The position numbers and the translations under genes were made by a program. 64,000 nucleotides of DNA. Source: Morchella semilibera. Taxonomy: Eukaryota; Ascomycota; Pezizomycetes; Pezizales; Morchellaceae. Each line of letters begins with the position of its first letter. The first letter of the stretch is position 1. The notes beneath the pieces were generated by a model. The model made no database searches. It had not been told where the DNA came from and saw only the letters and a list, made by a program, of their open reading frames with translations. Location: the NCBI GenBank assembly GCA_009192285.1, contig WBVU01000019.1, positions 248,001-312,000 on the forward strand, in the 5' to 3' direction. This document shows positions 13,087-25,326 of this stretch, one piece after another.

Positions 13087-16000
13087 TTCTCGCTACACCC
13101 GGTAGATGTGCTCGTGTTGTACAGCTTAAGGGATAATTGATGTGGTAGTAGTTGGGCAACTCTCCTATTTGTCCACAGCGTGCGTCAATGACTGGAAGGC
13201 CCCCGTCCCCACGATTCTCCTGTCATACCTTCCGTTGTTATATATCATTTCCCCTCATTCTGTTTTTCTTTGGCTACGATCTCTTTTCCCTATATAGATC
13301 GTCCTATAGCCCTATCAGATCATTGGAATAAATTATAAAGTAGACATCAAAAAACGATTACTTCTTAAGCCCTTAGAACGCATCTCGTTCTTGAACAGGA
13401 TAACCTAGCCAGTATTAGACCACGCGTGGCCTGAATTGGGAGCCACATACATCCATACATAAAACCCAAATCACCTGCCACGACATCCTAACCTCTGTTA
13501 CTAGATTGGTATAAGACTTCTTTGATCCCACGTGCAAAGAGTCATCAACAACCCACCTCGATATTCCTCCCAATCTAAGGCTTTCATTCAATGACGAGCG
13601 GATTTGCTGCATATGGCCCTCGAACACAGGACCGGATAAATACTCCTTGGGGCTACGATTCTGGTTCTACTTGGCGTTCTCCACTATTTTGATAGGCAGT
13701 ACCCACGACCATCACTCTGCCCTCCCGTAACGATCTCTGCCTGGTAATTTGAGCTATAATGCGATATGATGGGCCGTGGGATTGACGCCGTGGGAGATTT
13801 CACATCACCGGTATTGCCACCAACCCTCGTGAGAGAAACACATACTCGGTCATAACCAACAAAGCTAATATATATATCTATACGCCACAGGCCAGAGTTA
13901 TTGCAAGAACTATCATATATATGGCGAGCACACACAGGCTAAAATTGCAGGGAAGCTAGACTCCACAATTGATTCCGCAGCCCCTCAAAACACGGCAAGT
14001 TTAAACCCAGGACCCAACGGGCAATGCTCCAACATTAATCGCCACCAGACAGCCACGATGAGGAAATTATCGCCACCGAATATAACGTCGTGCTTGTAGC
14101 ACAGCTTCACCAACTTTGGATGATTCATAAACAGTGTAACACAAGGCACATTTGAAGTATGACAGCGGCGAACACGGGTCTGGGGAAAGATCGCCAGCAG
14201 AATAGGCTTCCCTTTCTCCCTGCTGAGAGAGATATCATACCGGAGTACTCTTTTACTCCGGAGCAGTCTAGGAACAGGGTCAATGGTATCCAATCGCCTT
14301 CTTGTACTGCAGGTGTTCGAGCTTAATTTCTCCTCCTGAGTAAGACCAGCATCTTTCTCGATGAGCTGTGCCGTCTCAGCCGTACGTATTACTCGCCCAC
14401 CCTCCGATCCTCAAAGCGTTCTTTTTCAGCCTTTTCAGCATCCCAGGGTTTATTACATGGGGGAATCCTCCTTTACCAATTTCTTCTAATTATTGAAGTA
14501 GTATAATACGGGAGAGAGATATCGGGGGAAATGAAACTCTGAGGAGCATCCCCCCTCTCCGGCACAAGGACCATCACACATAACCCTAACCCTGCTCTGA
14601 GTCAAAAGTCAAATCGGTGATAAGAATCAATCTCATATTGACCAAACTATAGGTTTGCCACAATATAATGGACATCAATGGCCCACTCGCCTATCAATCA
14701 CCTGTGACCGAGAGAGAAAGAGAGAGAGATCGAGTGCTACCGTATGATCCAACCTCAACTACACGCACACCCCTGAGGTCCCTTTTGGTACTACAACCAC
14801 CCAGTCTCTCGGTACCGGGTGCGCCGGGTTTTCTTTTTTTTTCTTTTTTCTTTTTTCTTCTTTTTCTTTTTTCCCTTTCTCTTCTTCTGGAAAGGACCCG
14901 AACACCCGCGGCGCTTTTACCGTAATGAAACGAGGTAAAGGTAAATCGTGTGGTCAGCTGAGCGCCAAGAGATATGCACGTCGAAACCTTTGAACTGGTC
15001 CGCCCCCGGGGGAATCAATGCAAAGGGAGATGATTACATGTATCTATAAAATCCGGCGGCCCACGGACCTTATCACTTATCAAAAAAAAAAAAAAATTGT
15101 GATCAAGATAACCCTCAGGCAACGTTTCTAACATCCCCCTACATCTCTCCGGCGGATTAGAATATTGTTGGGGACCCTTTCCCCTCCCCCGGCTCACCTG
15201 GTCGGCTCATCCGCCGGACAATCATAGGCTATCACTCGGCGTCGAATTAGAGCCAACTTGCACTTGCTGCGCGCCAGCAGAAATTTCAATGCCACGTAGG
15301 TAAGATACATGTAAATAGGTACATAGATCACCAATCTGTGCAGTTCAGTTCTTATTTGAACGAGTCGATGGGGGGAAGAAAAAAATAATAGATCAGTATC
15401 AGGTCAAGGGCCACTCAAATTATTCATCACTTTTTTTAAAAAAAATAGAAAAAAGAGATCCGACGGCCTCCCCCTCCCCCCCAAAAAAAGGAATTCGTGC
15501 AGTTGACAGCCAAATTATAAAAAGCTTTCTCTCTCACACGTAATAGCACACATAAAATATATAAACACGAACGCAAGTAGTAAAAGAGAGAGAGAAGAGA
15601 GAAGAAAAAACTAGTCTGCCAAAAAAGAGTATTTTTGATCTTCCATCCCTAGTGATATCGAAAAAAACGAAGTATAGTAAAGAATGAAAGAAGAAGAATA
15701 AGGAGAAAAAAACAAAAGATATAAGTGTAAGCTCAACGTTTTTTAGTACAAAAAAAAAACGCTTTATAAGTATTCAAATGGTTAAAAAGGAAAAAGAAAA
15801 AGAAAAGAAAAGGAAACTTGAAATACAACGAAATATGAAAGGAAAAAAAAGAGGAAAAAAAAGCAAATATAAGAATGAAGCAAAGTTATAATTCAATCAT
15901 CACACTAAACTGTAGTAATGGAATGGTGGTGTGAATGATTGTGAAACACATGAGGTATCAAAACCAGACAGACAGATTAAAAGGCCGGGCAGAAGCAAAA

Positions 16001-16247
16001 ATGAAAATGAAACTATCATACCGAAATGCCCATTAAAAATGCTATAGGGTCTTCTCTCATCTCTTGCTTATTCAATCAATAATCCAAAGGTCTTTTCTAC
16101 GTTCCCAAAAATCTTACTCCCCTGCTGCAATATCAAAAGTGAATAAAACACCACCCCCCTTTCCCTTTCCTTTCATCAATTACATCCGTCCCATCCGCCC
16201 ACCGCCCACCCGCGCCCACCCTAATTTGACCGAGAATATAAAGTCAT

Positions 16248-18521
16248 CTAATGCATGCCCTCATCCTGTTCAGCCCAACCACCCATACCGTTGCTCATCC
16301 CATTATTATATCCATTCATTGCGAGTCCGTTTTGGCCCTGCTGGGGGCTCAGGACGGGCATGCTCAAGGCACGGTTGTGCTGCCCGCCAATTCGCAGATT
16401 CTGATTCTGCATTCCAAGGCCCGCGAGCCCGAGTCCATTGATATTTTGGCCGTTCTGACCCATGTTGTCAACGGCCTGTGTAGGCACCTGACCAGAAGGG
16501 TCCATTTGGCCCTGCTGACCATATGCCGCTGCAGCCTGGGCAGCGGCGATCTGTTGTTGAAGAGACGATGCATACATGGCATCGTTCTGCTGTTGCTGTT
16601 GCTGGACCAAGTACGCCTGTAGAGGGTTGGCAGCGACATTGTTCATGAGCTGCTGCATGCTGTTCGGGGTTGTTGGTGTTCCAAGCATGTTGGGGCTGTT
16701 TGAGCTCGGCATACCGGAGGGGCTGAGCTGGGCGGGGCTTCCACCGGACCCAGACTGTGATCCAGGCTGAAGACCGCCATTTACTGGGCTAGAGCTGGGT
16801 ATGGGAGGGTGGGTTGCAGATGTTGGTGTGCCTGCCTGGTTACCAGTGCTTTGCCTGGGGGGGTTTCCGCATCGGTCCTTTCCGAAATTGATCTTGAATC
16901 GCTTGTATTCTTCACGACTTCTCATTGCCTCAATCGCCTTGATTGCGTTTGCAATGTTGGTAAAGTTGACAAACGCACAACTCTTCTCCCGAAGCGCATT
17001 GACAAGCTCAATATCACCATACTCCTGGAAATCTTGGCGGAGCCTCTCTTCGCTCCATGATTCATCAAGATTGCCGACATAGACGTTTCTGCTTGCACCT
17101 CCGGAAACAGCAAGAGCAATTGCAGGAGGAAGAGCACCTGAATGCTTACCCCAACCAATCTTGAGGCGGCGGTTGTGAATCATCAACCCCTGCAGGTTCG
17201 ACAGTGCGTAAAAGCTAGCGGCAGCCGTAGGGTCGATAAATGTTACAAAGCAAATGTGCTTGTCGGGAATGTACCGAATGTGGTGCAAAAGACCCCCGCG
17301 AACAACATTACAAATCTCCTCGATGGTAGTTTCTGGGTGAATATTTCCAAGGTATACAGTCCTGTTTCCAAGATTGTTGGGACCACCAGCGGAGGTAGCC
17401 ACCGCAGCAGCTGCAACTGACTGCTGGGCAAGGGCGGAGGAAATCATCTCTCTATCAGCACCATTAAGGATGTTGGAAAAACCGGGTGCAATCCCAAGGT
17501 ATTGCGCGGCATTTTGCTGTTGTGTCTTTGACACGTACGCACAACGATCTTTTCCGTAGTAAACTCTACGGGGTGTCTGCCACTTCAGCTCCTGAGGAAG
17601 TTGGTTTACAGCTTTTATGGCATTTCCGATGGAAAGGAAATGGACAAACCCAATGGCCTTTTCCCGCACAAGTTTGATAGTATCAATGGGGCCAAACTTC
17701 CCGAGATCCTCACGAAGCTCTTCCTCGGTAACATCCTCGGCCAAGTTACCCAGGTATACGTTACGGGAAGCGCCGGACTGCTGGACAGCAAGGGCAACCG
17801 AGGTCGGAACCTGAGAAGGCTTCCCCCAGCCAACCTTTACATCCTGACCCTTGATGGACAGTTTTTTCAAAATAGCATCTGAGTGAAAGTGTGCAGCAGA
17901 TGCAGGATCCAAGAAGGAAATGAAAGCGCAGTTCTTGTCGGGCAAAAGACGAACAGACTCAATCTGTCCAGACCTCACGTGACCGAGAATTTCTTCGGCA
18001 GAGGTCTCCGGTGGAATGTTTCCCAGATAAACAGTTCGGGAAGTACCCGATACCATACCGGGGGAAGCTGCCATGGGAGATGTGGGTGTCTGTACGCCCT
18101 GCTGGTAGTAAGAGGCGAATTGCTGGTTGAATCCCGTAGGTGAGCTCAGCCCACCAGGCGGCATTCCGAAAGTTGGGGAAAGGGGGCCGGGGTTCGGTTG
18201 AGTAAAGCCACCGTGCATTTGAAATTGTGGGGATGGCTGGAAAGGGGATCCAAGCAGGAGTTGTGAAGGAAGCAGAGGAGTGAACATATCGTATCCAGCT
18301 CCCGGGGAAGCAATTCCGTTATCCTGGTGCATCGCCGCCGTGTCGATTGACGGCATATTGATACGGCGCCTATTGTGGTTTCCCGCATCAGCGCTGAAGC
18401 CGGCGGGCATCTGAACCTGGTCTCCGTTTGAACGATCGGCTGTCGAGGATTTTGAGAGAGGATGAGGAATCCGTCCATTTGCTCCATTGGAGCCTACGGG
18501 GTTACCATTCTCATTGTGCAT
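16248..18521 (-). CDS. nrd1: four-RRM RNA-binding protein, Nrd1/Mrn1 family
   Basis: Single exon, 757 aa. The open frame reaches 18566, but the first ATG is at 18521 and an in-frame TAA precedes it, so 18521 is taken as the start. RRMs lie at about 162-235, 253-325, 387-460 and 478-550, with paired RNP motifs: RTVYLGNIPPET/CAFISF, RNVYLGNL/IGFVHF, RTVYLGNIHPET/ICFVTF, RNVYVGNL/CAFVNF. The N-terminus is Pro/Gly/Ser-rich; the C-terminus is Gln/Asn/Gly-rich with a poly-Q run, prion-like in composition. S. pombe Nrd1 represses sexual differentiation by binding AU-rich mRNAs and marks stress granules; yeast Mrn1 is related. The role here is inferred from that architecture. The family length and repeated RRM layout fit well. 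A 5' UTR intron is possible, since a branch/acceptor-like run lies just upstream of the frame. Confidence 0.9.
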   Translation of the reverse strand: MHNENGNPVGSNGANGRIPHPLSKSSTADRSNGDQVQMPAGFSADAGNHNRRRINMPSIDTAAMHQDNGIASPGAGYDMFTPLLPSQLLLGSPFQPSPQFQMHGGFTQPNPGPLSPTFGMPPGGLSSPTGFNQQFASYYQQGVQTPTSPMAASPGMVSGTSRTVYLGNIPPETSAEEILGHVRSGQIESVRLLPDKNCAFISFLDPASAAHFHSDAILKKLSIKGQDVKVGWGKPSQVPTSVALAVQQSGASRNVYLGNLAEDVTEEELREDLGKFGPIDTIKLVREKAIGFVHFLSIGNAIKAVNQLPQELKWQTPRRVYYGKDRCAYVSKTQQQNAAQYLGIAPGFSNILNGADREMISSALAQQSVAAAAVATSAGGPNNLGNRTVYLGNIHPETTIEEICNVVRGGLLHHIRYIPDKHICFVTFIDPTAAASFYALSNLQGLMIHNRRLKIGWGKHSGALPPAIALAVSGGASRNVYVGNLDESWSEERLRQDFQEYGDIELVNALREKSCAFVNFTNIANAIKAIEAMRSREEYKRFKINFGKDRCGNPPRQSTGNQAGTPTSATHPPIPSSSPVNGGLQPGSQSGSGGSPAQLSPSGMPSSNSPNMLGTPTTPNSMQQLMNNVAANPLQAYLVQQQQQQNDAMYASSLQQQIAAAQAAAAYGQQGQMDPSGQVPTQAVDNMGQNGQNINGLGLAGLGMQNQNLRIGGQHNRALSMPVLSPQQGQNGLAMNGYNNGMSNGMGGWAEQDEGMH

Positions 18522-21500
18522 GATGTAATGCGAGTGGACAAATCTGTCCGGCTGGGATGCTGGCAAGACGGCCGTTTTGACTGATTTTAGGGACGGTCCG
18601 GTGGATTATCTCCGGACGCGTTGGGATTTTAGGGGGGGGGGGGCTGTTGACAACCGGACTCGAAAACTCGATCTCGTGGAGGCAAGACCTGTAGCGAAAT
18701 ATAGGGGGTCTACTATCGAAGTGCAGGGCGCGTTGAAATTATGGTAAATGAATTAGGGATTATCTAGATATGTCGGGAGCTATTAGCACATTGCTAATCA
18801 GTGTCGATGGGTCTCCCTGCTAAAAAAAAAATTTGAAGGTTTGGGATACGGCTTGGGCGTGTGAAAAAGGGGCATTGTCACTCGGGATAACTCACAAGAT
18901 GAAATTTAATCAACTCTACCCAAAGTATCTCACCAAATTCTTTTTTTTTTCTTACCGGAAAAAACGGTATTACGTGGGTGTGCTGGGCAGATTGAATCCA
19001 AGTGAAGCAACAAGGACCAAACGAGTAAACCCGAGCTACAGACTCAAGAACAATTGACTCTACTGACTCTCTTCCAAGGACGAAACTGAAGCCTTTAGGA
19101 AGCAGGAAGCAGCCCTAAAGAGCAACGATAATGTAACAAGCTGCACTGAATAACTTTGTGAATATGCAAAATCAAAACACAAAATGAAGGTGAAGCTTGA
19201 CAGAATGCACCCAAGGAAGGAAGCAAGGAAGAAGGAAGTGAAAAGAGGAAGAGAAGTAGGGCACCAAAGAACGAATGGGAAGACCAAAGGTAAGTGAGAA
19301 GAAGCGAGAGGGAGAGAGAGAGAACAACGTCGAGAAAATATGGAGAAAGGGATAATAGCCAAGGATTATGTGTATGTAGGCTAGCTAGACAGGCAAGGCA
19401 AGAGAAAGGCCATCAATGGAGAATTAGGTACTCTACAGTCAGCCATCCATCCTCAAGCCAACTTGAACCAAAGATGGGGACACCAGCCTGGCTGGTCATA
19501 TGCATATACTCTAGACATCCAGAATAATGAAAGAAGGTCTAGAGAGAGGTCACATCAGCCAGTATCTGCTCGCGAGACTCGCAGAGAGAGACAGAAAAAA
19601 AGGGTGCACTGGCTGAACTTTCAATCCACCACAGATCGAGTGGGTGCCGGGGGAGGGTCTGTGAAGTTGTGGAGACCTTTTTACAGAAAGGAGAGGAGGC
19701 GCGCAACGAGTGAACGCTCGGATGCTTTGTCCAGTCCACCTTCGTTACCAGCGATCACCAAAATGCCCCCGGACCCATAAAAAAAAATACAGTGCAGCAA
19801 AAGAAATATATGGAAAAGGGGGAGTCCTGAAGATTGCGGGTAGTACCACCGGACACAGACTAGCGCGTCCCAATCCAGCGAGGCCTGGGTCCCCCTGGTA
19901 AGTGGCTAAACCTTTCTCGGCTGGACCATCAATGGTAGTGCTTTGACCGAAGAGTGGGAAGGAAATTGACCCTCGCACAGAACTGTGAAGGATCCTCCTC
20001 TTTCCGTCCGTCCCTTTCTTCCATCTCTCTGTTTTCCTCAGCCTTCGCTCATGATAGCGAAAAAAAAAATACTCTATAGAGACTTTGAAAGCGGCCTGTT
20101 GCGATATGTTGAAAAGATTTATGTACCTCTCTAACCTAAGTAGCTTTGCAATTCGAGAATAACCTCGTGGGCCGTGTATTCGACTGTCACATCAGCCCTA
20201 GACAAAAGGAAGCAACAACCCAAACCCCACAAATAACTGATGTGTTGAAACATTAATTAATTACAACGCGTAATATAAATATAACCACAATTGTGAAAAC
20301 ACTGGCTTTTAAACTCAGCTCGCTAATAATGAGAGGTGCCTTAAGTCAGAGCTCTGGCACATTATGATAATCGGCTAACACCGAAAGTCTACGTTTCGTG
20401 ACCTTCAAGAAAGTTACTAGCTTCAGAATACACAAGACCTATATAGATCCGTATACTCACATAAAGTACTTCACCACCCCTAATTGTTCCTTACATCTCG
20501 AATGATTGAGGCTCAAACCATCCAGCATGTTCCCAAGTTAGTACCATTTAGTCAAATCTCATGGTCGTTCCAAGAGGACTTTCTAAGCGGTTGTCTGCAT
20601 CAGCTCTCTCGGCAGCGATATTGCGTTGCATCTCCCATCTATATCTGGATTGCTTTCATCCTTCGTTGGGACCCTGATACACAGTTCCTCGTTGCCACCA
20701 CGCCCACGTGGAAGTTCCCGCCAAGACACCGAGTGATAATCCATGAAATCACGCATGCATGTGTAACCGCACCCCAAAGCCTGGGGAAAAGAAACAAAAG
20801 AAAAAATAAAGGATAACACAAATCACATCTTCTCAAGGTAGGTTTGTTTACCGCGGCTCGCTTGTCTGCAGATGAAAATTTGGGAATATCCGCGTGCCCA
20901 AGAGAATATCCACTTTCGTCCAGCATTTTCTCCAACCGGTCTCAATACTGTGACGGTCCATACCTTAAGCCACCTTAAATATCCTGTTTGTACTGTTCCA
21001 CAGCGCCGCTTCCCTGTGTATGCGTAGAGGTCGTGCAATAATATTACACCGAGTGATATTTTGTGATGCAACCACCATTAGCTACCTCGACAATCATACT
21101 GTCTCAGTCCGGAATATTTCGGGGGAAAGTTTCACCCCTGGAATACAAAAGCATTATGTGTATATATCTGTCTCTAAATAAGAGTTTATCGTTGGTTTGT
21201 GCCGCTGTTTGGACTTGCACTCCCGTGTAAGGCGTCTGATGTATATACACCGGGGGAGGGGGTCATCAACCGATAATCGTGGCGATCATAATCAAATGAA
21301 AGTTTCCTTGTTATATTATGTGAGCAAATCCTCGTGTTGGGCCAGAAGTCCTTGCCAAGTCATTGGTGCCCATCACACTGCCAAGCCATTTTAAGCCTCC
21401 GTGAGCCAGCATCATAGGCTATCACTCACACCTTCCCCACCCTCCCCATGCCTGCCTGAGGCGGCAGGAGGGGTAATACGTATGGTGCTGTATCCTTACC

Positions 21501-24500
21501 ATCCAGAACTTTTACTTTGCCTGGCAGACAGTAACCTAGGAGTCCTAGGCTCATGCTTGTTGTCAGGGGCGAAGCCTGGTCGCCAACCGCATTAAGGGCG
21601 GTTCGTTCGGGTGTCAGCGTTGGTCTCATCTGTCTGGTCCTGATAAATCTATCGGATAAAGAGAAAAAGCCACTGAATATAGTTTCATGTCTGGAAGTTT
21701 TGCATTGAAGCAATCTCTGTATGCGTTAGACAGCCAAAACGTATTGGAAAGGGACACGGGGATCCTGAGTTGACTTGGGGCAACCTTGAATAATTGAATA
21801 ATGGGGACTAGAGGCAGGGTGCTGTAGTTATGAACGGACAAGTAGGAAGGGCAATACTTTTGTGGGGTTTTGAGTGTTTTGGATGGAAGGGTGCAATGAA
21901 TCGAGGCTAGAGTTTGGGGGGTCAGGGGGAACTACATCATGTTGGAAGTGCTTTGGCAACCCTTTCCGCTACAGAATCTCTATCAGTGAGAATTCTATGG
22001 AGTGGCGGTATGAAAACTTACCGCTGGATCTTCTATGGGCCGCTGGATTGTGGTATTGTCGCCGTTGTCGACGGTAGACTCGAGGAATTAAGTTTGCTGA
22101 TAAGTCATGTTGATAACGAAGGTTCCACGCCACACGATTGTGTCGACAACGCCAAGACAGCAACAATCAACCTGGTGATGGTTTAGAAAGCCCTCATCCG
22201 TTAACACCTTCTCTCTGCAGCACTTGCTACTTTGACCTACTTATCTAACGACTATGACAGTACAGGTTCCGGGGCTCACTCGGTGGCTGCTGCGGGATGA
22301 TGGTCAGAACAATTAGCAACTACAAGTCAACGACGACGCGATCGAAGCTTCCCATGCCGATTATCTTCTGCGGGGTCCTTCGTGCTGGATTTCTCGAATT
22401 AGTAGCGCGTGATCTTGCTGTCTCATTATGTTTGAATTGAGTGTATATATACAATCAAGGTTGGGATGGGCATTCTATCTATAAGTGAATTTCTTCTCAA
22501 CGCAATTCCTCTTTGGTTTCCCGTCCACTGGGTACTTCTGCTGAAAGATGCTAACACGACATATGCTGCAGAACAAGTCCATATCGCAAGTATTGGCTGC
22601 AATAGCCCGTCTCTCGGGTTGCCTCTTATCGGCCTGGAAGTCAACAATATCACCACCAAAATATGAAATCCAGGATTTCGTTTTCTTTGCGGTCAAAGCC
22701 CGGTCATAATGCCGGATCGAGACATGGTGCTTTTCAGCGGTGGAAACTCCTCACATTGGCTCTTGGCACTAGTTTCCAGTAAACATGAGCAGTGTTTCTA
22801 TGCTCTCCGGATGCCTAATTCACCAACTACCCAGAAACCTCACATAGAAAACATGAAGGGTAGCGGCGTTCCCAGAATGCAAGGGGAAAAAAAGATCAAG
22901 TTTTCGGCAAAGATGACACATTACCATAACATCCAACTCGGCTGGGGTCCTTAGAGAGTATATACGATATTCATCGGGCCAAATAATTAATACACAATAT
23001 CAAAGGTGCCTCTAAGATAATCACGCACTTATTCTTCAGTCACGATCCTCAAAGGTATTTGAGCACTTCTCATCACCCGGAAGATTTTTAATTCAATGTT
23101 TTATCCACCAAGATACCTTTTCTATTATCACACATAATAGAGTCTTTACTGGGCGGATGCCCTATGCTAAAGAAGCTTTTGCTGCATCGAGAGGTTTGGT
23201 CTTATCGCAAGGGCTAGACTATACCTGCTCAGGGGCAGTTGGTTTACCTTATCAATATTTGCACTAAAATGGTTATTTGCATCATTTCCAGGACCCTTTC
23301 CCAATATGTCTCCATCCCATCAAAGGGGTTATAGGCTTTCATTCCTGATGGCCTTGGAAATATACCTCGAGGTCTTGGGTACGAGTACACTATAGAATGT
23401 CATTCGGCAATCCTTAGTTCCTGGCTTCTATGTTAAGTTTACTGTCCTAAGGAAGGGTTTTGCCCGAGTTTGCATGCCCGATCTCAACAATTTCGAAGAG
23501 GGATTTACGAGGGCAAAAAGAAGCCGAGCTTGTTTCTAAGAAACTGGCTTTCTATAGAATCCCGCCCCGAATCTTTATGTAGCACTGCAGCTACCCAAGC
23601 CACGATGCTAATGGTCACTTTTTGCTTCTCTCGGTCGGCATGAATGGTACTGTTGATTCCATATACTATCACTCAGTTCTTACTTTATCTAATGCCCACA
23701 TGTACGGTTGCATGGGGGTCCGTCCAGTGGTGGGATGAATGATCTTGGGATGCAATTATCTTTTGATGGAAGATTTCTCACACATAAATCAGTTATCTCT
23801 TTTCCCCTGAGGGTTCATTTCTTGGGTTCTTTGTTCTAGCATGCGGCCTGGCCGTTAATGTACAACAGTGGATTTGTGTCTTCGGTGGATGAATGGTGAT
23901 CAGGTAATAGGTCACTGAGTTTAAGTTTGGATATCTCTAGATGAAGATAGATGTTGTATTACAATAAGATGAACGACATGGAAATGCATCTACCTGGAAA
24001 GGCATGTGTAGGGCCAGCGTACTGGTGGGATACGTCTTCAACTTGGAAACAAACATGTTCTTGGTGATTGAAGATGTTTGTATGATGTAGCAAGCTGACC
24101 AACATTTTCCTCATTGTCATTCTCAATGAGACTATGACCTGTATAGTGAGCGAGTGAGGGATAGACTCTCACCGTGGTTTCCCTCCCCGACTTCCTTCCC
24201 CCCCTCCCCTCCCTCCCTTTTCTCCATCTATCCTCTCACATCTACCCAGAGACAACCAGCGATCCTCCTCGGATCTGTGCCCAACATACACTTCCACATC
24301 CATCATCCACCACCATCCACCCACATAAATTTCCTCTCGGTCTTCCGAGTCTTTGTGTAGACCCTTATCACAGGAGGAGTAGTAGTGGTTGTCTAGCGAA
24401 TTTACTAGGCGGTAACTCGAGTCGTTGACAGCTCACCCGCACCTTTTTTTTCTCTTGCTCTTTCCCTTTTTTTTCCTTTTCCCTTTCTTTTCCCTTTTCC

Positions 24501-25326
24501 CTTTCCCTCCTTCGTTCCTCTCCCTCCCTGTGCTTACTACGGAGAGTTGACAACTAGAAGAATACCAAGAAAGGGAAGGGAAAAACCAACGAACGAGCAA
24601 GAGACTGTGCTTATCCCAGCCCTCTTCCTCTTTCTTGCCTCTCTCTCTCTCTCTCTCTGTCTCTTTTTTTCCCTCAGTCTACCTTTCTTCCCCCGGCCTC
24701 TTTCTTTACACATAGAGCCGTACACCGCCTGTCACCCAGCCCTGTGCCTCCGCGCCAAACCTAACCCCCTCTACCTGTACACCACACTTCAACCTGCTCA
24801 CTCGATCATCTCTTTCCCTACCGGCACACGCCTCAACCACCACAACACTTAAAAAAAAATCCACGACGCGATCACTTCTACCCTATCCTCTCCCGCCACC
24901 GTCATCCTTTTTCAATCCCGCCCCCCCCACTCCCCAACTCTCTCCCCCCCCACCACCCACATCCCCCCCCCCGTTACCACCCCAACCCTCAACCACACCC
25001 ACATATCTATCACTACCTATTAGAAACCTAACTTCCCCTTTTTTTAATTGGGTTATTTTTTTATTTATATATATTCATTTCAATCGTCATCCTTCCACCT
25101 TACTCTACTTGATTCACTTTTTTTATTTTTTATTTTTTATTTCCTTTTTTTCGAACTTCCTTTAGATTGCATACGGTTTCTCTTTCTTGAGTTTACTCGT
25201 ATTTGCAACTCTTACTCTTTCGCGTGAAGTAGCTATCATCTTTTTGCTGTTTCATTTTTTTCATTTTGGGTTTCCTGTATCTGTTGCCGCTTGAAAGTTA
25301 ACCCAAATTTCCGGGCTTATTACGCC
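18522..25326. other. long intergenic region between divergent genes
   Basis: No supportable gene in 6.8 kb between two divergently transcribed genes. The flanks (about 18.6-19.9 kb on the minus strand and 24.1-25.3 kb on the plus strand) are strongly pyrimidine-rich in the direction of transcription and look like long 5' leaders or core promoters. Between them lie two CCGAGTGATA copies 320 bp apart (20729, 21049) and a related 17-mer at 21411. Confidence 0.55.
24150..25326 (+). promoter_or_regulatory. long pyrimidine-rich leader/promoter of the Rco1 homologue
   Basis: More than 1 kb of C/T-rich plus-strand DNA runs straight into the ATG at 25327, including (CT)n at ~24640 and C- and T-runs at 24440-24500 and 24900-25170. 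CT-rich tracts near transcription starts are common in filamentous fungi. The start site cannot be fixed from sequence alone. Confidence 0.4.

Larger units (their letters stand above)
8545..16247. other. long gene-free region
   Basis: A 7.7-kb stretch without a supportable gene. It contains TACATGTA at 8914, 9156, 15035 and 15306, TATCACTCGG at 15230, a direct repeat flanking an ATAA tract (11121-11169), a fold-back at 13013-13086, G- and T-runs, and a purine-rich zone at 15540-15890 just downstream of the Nrd1-type gene. No transposase, reverse transcriptase or tRNA was recognised. Confidence 0.55.

Noticed and set aside
14582-14594. CCCTAA-type telomeric repeats
   Set aside because: Only two adjacent copies (and similar pairs near 2740 and 60405). 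Too few for an interstitial telomere.
18519-18566. Upstream extension of the Nrd1-type protein
   Set aside because: Those 15 codons are open but have no ATG, and an in-frame TAA lies above them. The ATG at 18521 is preferred.
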